Shown: in pieces, positions 20,163-23,104 of the stretch
Layout: each line of letters starts with the position of its first letter
Numbering within the stretch: the stretch's first letter is position 1
IMG/VR virus record: IMGVR_UViG_3300000115_000194
Span: 934-24,037 of that record
Reading direction: 5' to 3' (one strand)
Length of the DNA: 23,104 nt
Source: a virus
Notes under the pieces: model-generated
Databases searched by the model: none
What the model was told of the DNA's origin: nothing
What the model saw: the letters and a program-made list of their open reading frames with translations, nothing else
Position numbers and translations under genes: made by a program

Positions 20163-21770
20163 GTGGTATCAAACTTACTTAATAAATTTCCAGAAGGTTA
20201 TAGTCCTAATAAACAGCAAGTTAAATTGCTGAAGAGCATAGATGAGGCTTTTGATAGTGGATATAAGTTTGTAGTTTGTAATGCACCAACAGGCTCAGGT
20301 AAGTCTTTTGTTTCGAAGACTGTCAGTAATACCGCAGAAGACTGTACTGATGAGTTCCGTGATGCAATTACATCATATGCTGCATATAGAAACGCAGATG
20401 AGAGTGAACATGTAGAACCGTTTGGTTGTACTGCTTTAACTATAACAAAAAGCCTGCAGGATCAATATAAGGAGTTATTTAAAGATACAGAAGTATTAAA
20501 AGGTAAATCAAATTATAAATGCGCAGTTGATGAAGATTTTACTGTAGATGTTGCGCCATGTCTACACTTACCAAGTCTTAAGACGGATTGCTGGGCTAAG
20601 CATAAATGCCCTTATTATGAGCAACGAAATAGAGCTCTTACATCACGGTTTAACGCTCTTAACTATAATATGTTTTTTGCTTTACCAGAACATCTAAAAA
20701 AGAGGCAGTTTATAATTTGTGATGAGGCTTCGGAATTAGAAGATCAGCTTGTAAAGGAATTTACATGTAAGATAGAATATAGCTTCTTACGTAAATGTAA
20801 TATTAACGTTAGACCGTTTATATCTACACAATCCCATGAAAGGTGGCTTACTAATATATTGGTTGAAATAAACGACGCCGTAAAAGATTTAGAAGACGAT
20901 ATCAGTTCAAACAAAAAAGCTAAGCCTGTTGTTATAATGGCAATTAAAGGTAAGATGTTACAGCTGGTTAATCTGCAGAGAAAACTCGAGCTTATAATTG
21001 ATACATGGATGGATAGTGAATACGTCCACGAAAAAGATATTACCGGTGTTACTTTTATGCCACTAAAGGTTAATAAACTTTCACATAGACTCTTTGACTA
21101 CGCAGATAAGGTAATTTTAATGTCTGCTACAATTATTGACCCAAATAATTTTTGTAAGTCATTAGGTATTGATAGGTTCAAATATGTAGAAGCTGAATCA
21201 TCTTTTGATCCTGAAAATGCACCTATTGTTTGCAATACAAAGTATAAATTAAATTATTATACAATGAAGTCAAATCTTCCAAAGATTGCGAAGCAGATAA
21301 AAGCGTTATGCGAGCACCATGGTAATGATAAAGGTATTATACATACACATAATAATACTATTACAAAGGAACTAACGAACACTTTATCAGGCAAGCGTTA
21401 CTTGTTTAGAGAGCCTGGTGTTAAAAATGAAGACATACTTGAAACACATTATAACACAGACGACCCTACTGTCCTCATATCACCGTCTATGTCACACGGT
21501 GTTGATCTGAAAGGTGATCTAGCTCGGTTTCAAATTATAGTTAAGGCGCCGTTCTTACCAACTCGTGACGTGAGGATAGAGCGGTTAATGAAAGACGACT
21601 TTGACTGGTATCAAAATAAGATGCTATGTTCGTTAATACAATCCTGCGGCCGAGGTATCAGATCAAAGGATGATCACTGCATCACATATATCTTAGACGG
21701 TACCATAGCACACAATATTGTTAAAACCAAGCATAAACTACCAAAATACTTTATTGATCGGTTTGTCTAG
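20163..21770 (+). CDS. XPD/DinG-type superfamily 2 DNA helicase with Fe-S cysteines, 535 aa
   Basis: Walker A is APTGSGKS (41-48), Walker B is FIICDEAS (182-189), and motif VI is QSCGRGIRS near the C-terminus (Q..GR..R). Between I and II lie four cysteines, C120, C133, C143 and C149, with the spacing style of the 4Fe-4S domain in XPD, FancJ and DinG. KVILMSATI fits motif III and VLISPSMSHGVDL motif V. Such enzymes unwind DNA 5'-3' and need the cluster. The length is short for the family. The GTG start is chosen because it lies exactly at the predicted transcription start and follows the upstream gene. The role could be replication, recombination or R-loop removal. Confidence 0.88.
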   Translation: MVSNLLNKFPEGYSPNKQQVKLLKSIDEAFDSGYKFVVCNAPTGSGKSFVSKTVSNTAEDCTDEFRDAITSYAAYRNADESEHVEPFGCTALTITKSLQDQYKELFKDTEVLKGKSNYKCAVDEDFTVDVAPCLHLPSLKTDCWAKHKCPYYEQRNRALTSRFNALNYNMFFALPEHLKKRQFIICDEASELEDQLVKEFTCKIEYSFLRKCNINVRPFISTQSHERWLTNILVEINDAVKDLEDDISSNKKAKPVVIMAIKGKMLQLVNLQRKLELIIDTWMDSEYVHEKDITGVTFMPLKVNKLSHRLFDYADKVILMSATIIDPNNFCKSLGIDRFKYVEAESSFDPENAPIVCNTKYKLNYYTMKSNLPKIAKQIKALCEHHGNDKGIIHTHNNTITKELTNTLSGKRYLFREPGVKNEDILETHYNTDDPTVLISPSMSHGVDLKGDLARFQIIVKAPFLPTRDVRIERLMKDDFDWYQNKMLCSLIQSCGRGIRSKDDHCITYILDGTIAHNIVKTKHKLPKYFIDRFV

Positions 21771-21778
21771 ATTAAATA
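21771..21778 (+). promoter_or_regulatory. Weak late-promoter-like box (ATTAAATA)
   Basis: It deviates from the late consensus at its first three positions. T4 spacing gives +1 at 21784, 4 nt before the GTG at 21788. A late promoter here would fit a tail gene following a helicase gene. Confidence 0.35.
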
Positions 21779-21787
21779 TATTCACTA

Positions 21788-22924
21788 GTGAAAAAGTACA
21801 CATATAACTTTGAGATTAAAGATCTCCTAACACAATTTGTTGCCGCATTTGACGACACCGTCATTAAACGGTTTAATAACCAGCGTAGTGAGAGACAGAA
21901 GATTCAGGTCAGATACGTATTTGCTCCAAAGCAGCGCGTTATATATGATATCATAAATAAGGCACAAAACATAACTCTACCGGTTGTAACTATAGATCTT
22001 ACTTCTGTTAGCTATGATAGCTCCCGCGCCTTCAATAAGGTTAATAAAATACACACATATCTAACAGAAGATAAAAGTGTCTCAATGCCGATGCCTACAC
22101 CCATTAACTTAACAGTTAATATGTCTATTTTAGGTAAGTATATGCAAGACGTAGAGCAAATTATTACAAACTTTGCTCCTTATACAAACCCGTATATTAT
22201 ACTTGCGTGGAAAGAGCCATCAACTGTTGAGAATCCTATTGAAATTAGGACAGAAGTTTTATGGGATGAGAATATATCTATTAACTGCCCGACGGAGACT
22301 ACATATAGTGATAAGTTTAGAATTGTAGCTGATACATCCTTTACTATAAAGGGTTGGCTGTTTAAAGGTGAAAACGTAGAAGACAGCCCAATTTACTTTA
22401 TTGAGAATAACTTTATCGCGTTGGATTCTAACTGGAACTTACAGCAACCGGTCTCTGCTATAGATTATGAAAATTTCTATGATCAATTTAAGACCGGAGC
22501 AGACATTGATCTGTATGTCGATTCATTCCGTCTTTCAGGTACACCTGCTATTGATACTGTCTATTATAATAGTGAAGGTCGTTTGATTGAAGTTACGACT
22601 AATACACCGGTTAAGCTAAATAAGCAGACCAATATAAATAACTTTACAATTATAGGTGATAACTATAATCAGACAACAGCTGTCTTATTAAGCTCAGATA
22701 ACTCTACTCTTATAAATAATTTTACAGCTTTTGACACAACATATACAGGCCCAGTAACAGGGTTTATTTTACCAACTGAGTATTATACTGTATTATCAAA
22801 CAACACTCTTAATATAACAATGCCGGAGCTCTCAGCAGCTGGTAATATAGATATTATAATTAACAACCCTGCAGGTTGGACATCCACTAGAACAATAAGT
22901 GGGTTTTACATGATCGCAGAATAA
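21788..22924 (+). CDS. gp15-like tail sheath stabiliser/completion protein with C-terminal TIG-like domain, 378 aa
   Basis: Residues 1-~215 line up by eye with T4 gp15, the hexamer that caps the tail tube and sheath: KIQVRYVFAPKQRVIYDIINK, then LPVVTIDLTSVSYDSSRAFNK, PINLTVNMSILGKYMQDVEQIITNFAPYTNPYI, EIRTEVLWDENISINCP and FTIKGWLFKG correspond block for block. T4 gp15 is 272 aa; here about 160 residues are added. About 283-370 (FTIIGDNYNQTTAVLL..., LNITMPELSAAGNIDIIINNPAGWTSTR) has the strand pattern of an IPT/TIG immunoglobulin-like domain, perhaps exposed on the neck. The start is GTG, without a Shine-Dalgarno. It probably begins a structural operon that continues past the window. Confidence 0.75.
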   Translation: MKKYTYNFEIKDLLTQFVAAFDDTVIKRFNNQRSERQKIQVRYVFAPKQRVIYDIINKAQNITLPVVTIDLTSVSYDSSRAFNKVNKIHTYLTEDKSVSMPMPTPINLTVNMSILGKYMQDVEQIITNFAPYTNPYIILAWKEPSTVENPIEIRTEVLWDENISINCPTETTYSDKFRIVADTSFTIKGWLFKGENVEDSPIYFIENNFIALDSNWNLQQPVSAIDYENFYDQFKTGADIDLYVDSFRLSGTPAIDTVYYNSEGRLIEVTTNTPVKLNKQTNINNFTIIGDNYNQTTAVLLSSDNSTLINNFTAFDTTYTGPVTGFILPTEYYTVLSNNTLNITMPELSAAGNIDIIINNPAGWTSTRTISGFYMIAE

Positions 22925-22927
22925 ATA
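22920..22927 (+). promoter_or_regulatory. Weak late-promoter-like box (AATAAATA)
   Basis: It overlaps the stop codon of the gp15-like gene. T4 spacing gives +1 at 22933, 3 nt before the ATG at 22936. Confidence 0.4.
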
Positions 22928-22935
22928 AAGAAAAA

Positions 22936-23104
22936 ATGGCTAGCACAACACCAAATTCCAATAGAACCGTTTTATCAAAAGACGGTCGGGCTTCTACATT
23001 CGGAAGAAGTCTCACACAATATATCCAAAACAGGTTACCTTATTCAAGTATAACGGGTGGTGATGATAGTCTAAATCCAAAATATAAGCACTTTCGTAAA
23101 ACCG
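22936..23104 (+). CDS. 5' end of a probable structural gene (partial)
   Basis: An ATG 11 nt after the gp15-like stop opens a frame that runs off the window edge (56 codons). It begins MASTTPNSNRTVLSKDG, continues with a probable helix (SLTQYIQNRLPYS) and ends at KYKHFRKT. The N-terminus is polar and Ser/Thr-rich, like many virion proteins. Its place after a tail gene suggests a tail or baseplate component; the family cannot be named from this piece. Confidence 0.65.
   Translation, partial: MASTTPNSNRTVLSKDGRASTFGRSLTQYIQNRLPYSSITGGDDSLNPKYKHFRKT

Overview
The window reads as part of a T4-like (contractile-tailed) marine bacteriophage genome. It is very AT-rich and densely packed: the longest gene-free stretch is about 128 bp, most genes are separated by 0-35 nt, and many overlap by ATGA. 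Recognisable T4-lineage genes are a gp15-type tail sheath stabiliser, a GroES/gp31-type co-chaperonin, PhoH, a possible gp62-type clamp-loader subunit and TATAAATA-type late promoters. The phage metabolic genes folE, queD and queE add a marine (cyanophage or pelagiphage-like) flavour. The host cannot be identified from the sequence. I saw no tRNA, rRNA, CRISPR array, IS element or integrase.

Layout. (1) 1-5156, plus strand: the 3' end of an upstream gene, then a late-type operon. It encodes small unknown proteins, a putative PD-(D/E)XK nuclease-like protein, a ligase-fold-like protein with a KxDG motif, an HxGH-type nucleotidyltransferase, a Cys-rich protein and a RimB-like retropepsin. Several of these share a short N-terminus of the form M..FK.Y.E or a (L/I)xE site, resembling the T4 capsid-targeting/gp21-cleavage signal. 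(2) 5114-6576, minus strand: an early-type operon of folE, a 61-aa protein and a conserved phage protein. (3) 6622-7341, plus strand: an unknown protein followed by a terminator-like hairpin. (4) 7470-10471: queD (+), phoH (-), queE (+) and a P-loop kinase (+). Together with folE this gives three of the four steps to preQ0; queC is not in the window. (5) 10466-13522, minus strand: three tandem genes sharing one N-terminal module, the last carrying a long beta-propeller-like C-terminus (probable fibre proteins). (6) 13573-18047, plus strand: a glycan operon of three glycosyltransferases, UDP-galactopyranose mutase, a LicD-type transferase and a methyltransferase. (7) 18082-23104, plus strand: a conserved phage family (possibly DUF366), possible gp62, GroES-like, DUF2693-like, an unknown, an XPD/DinG-type Fe-S helicase, gp15-like with a TIG-like domain, and a partial gene.

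The most striking global pattern is in the promoters. Two motif classes precede many genes: [CT]ATAAATA (T4 late type) and TTGnnn-N16-TATAAT (sigma70 type). In both classes the spacing to the start codon is so fixed that the predicted transcription start falls on, or within a few nt of, the first base of the start codon. Shine-Dalgarno sequences are almost absent. This predicts genome-wide leaderless mRNAs. In three divergent intergenic regions the two promoter types sit back to back with 0-1 nt between them.

Taken together, early-type promoters drive metabolism and replication-type genes (folE, queD, queE, helicase). Late-type promoters drive the fibre genes and the operon of possibly head-packaged enzymes.
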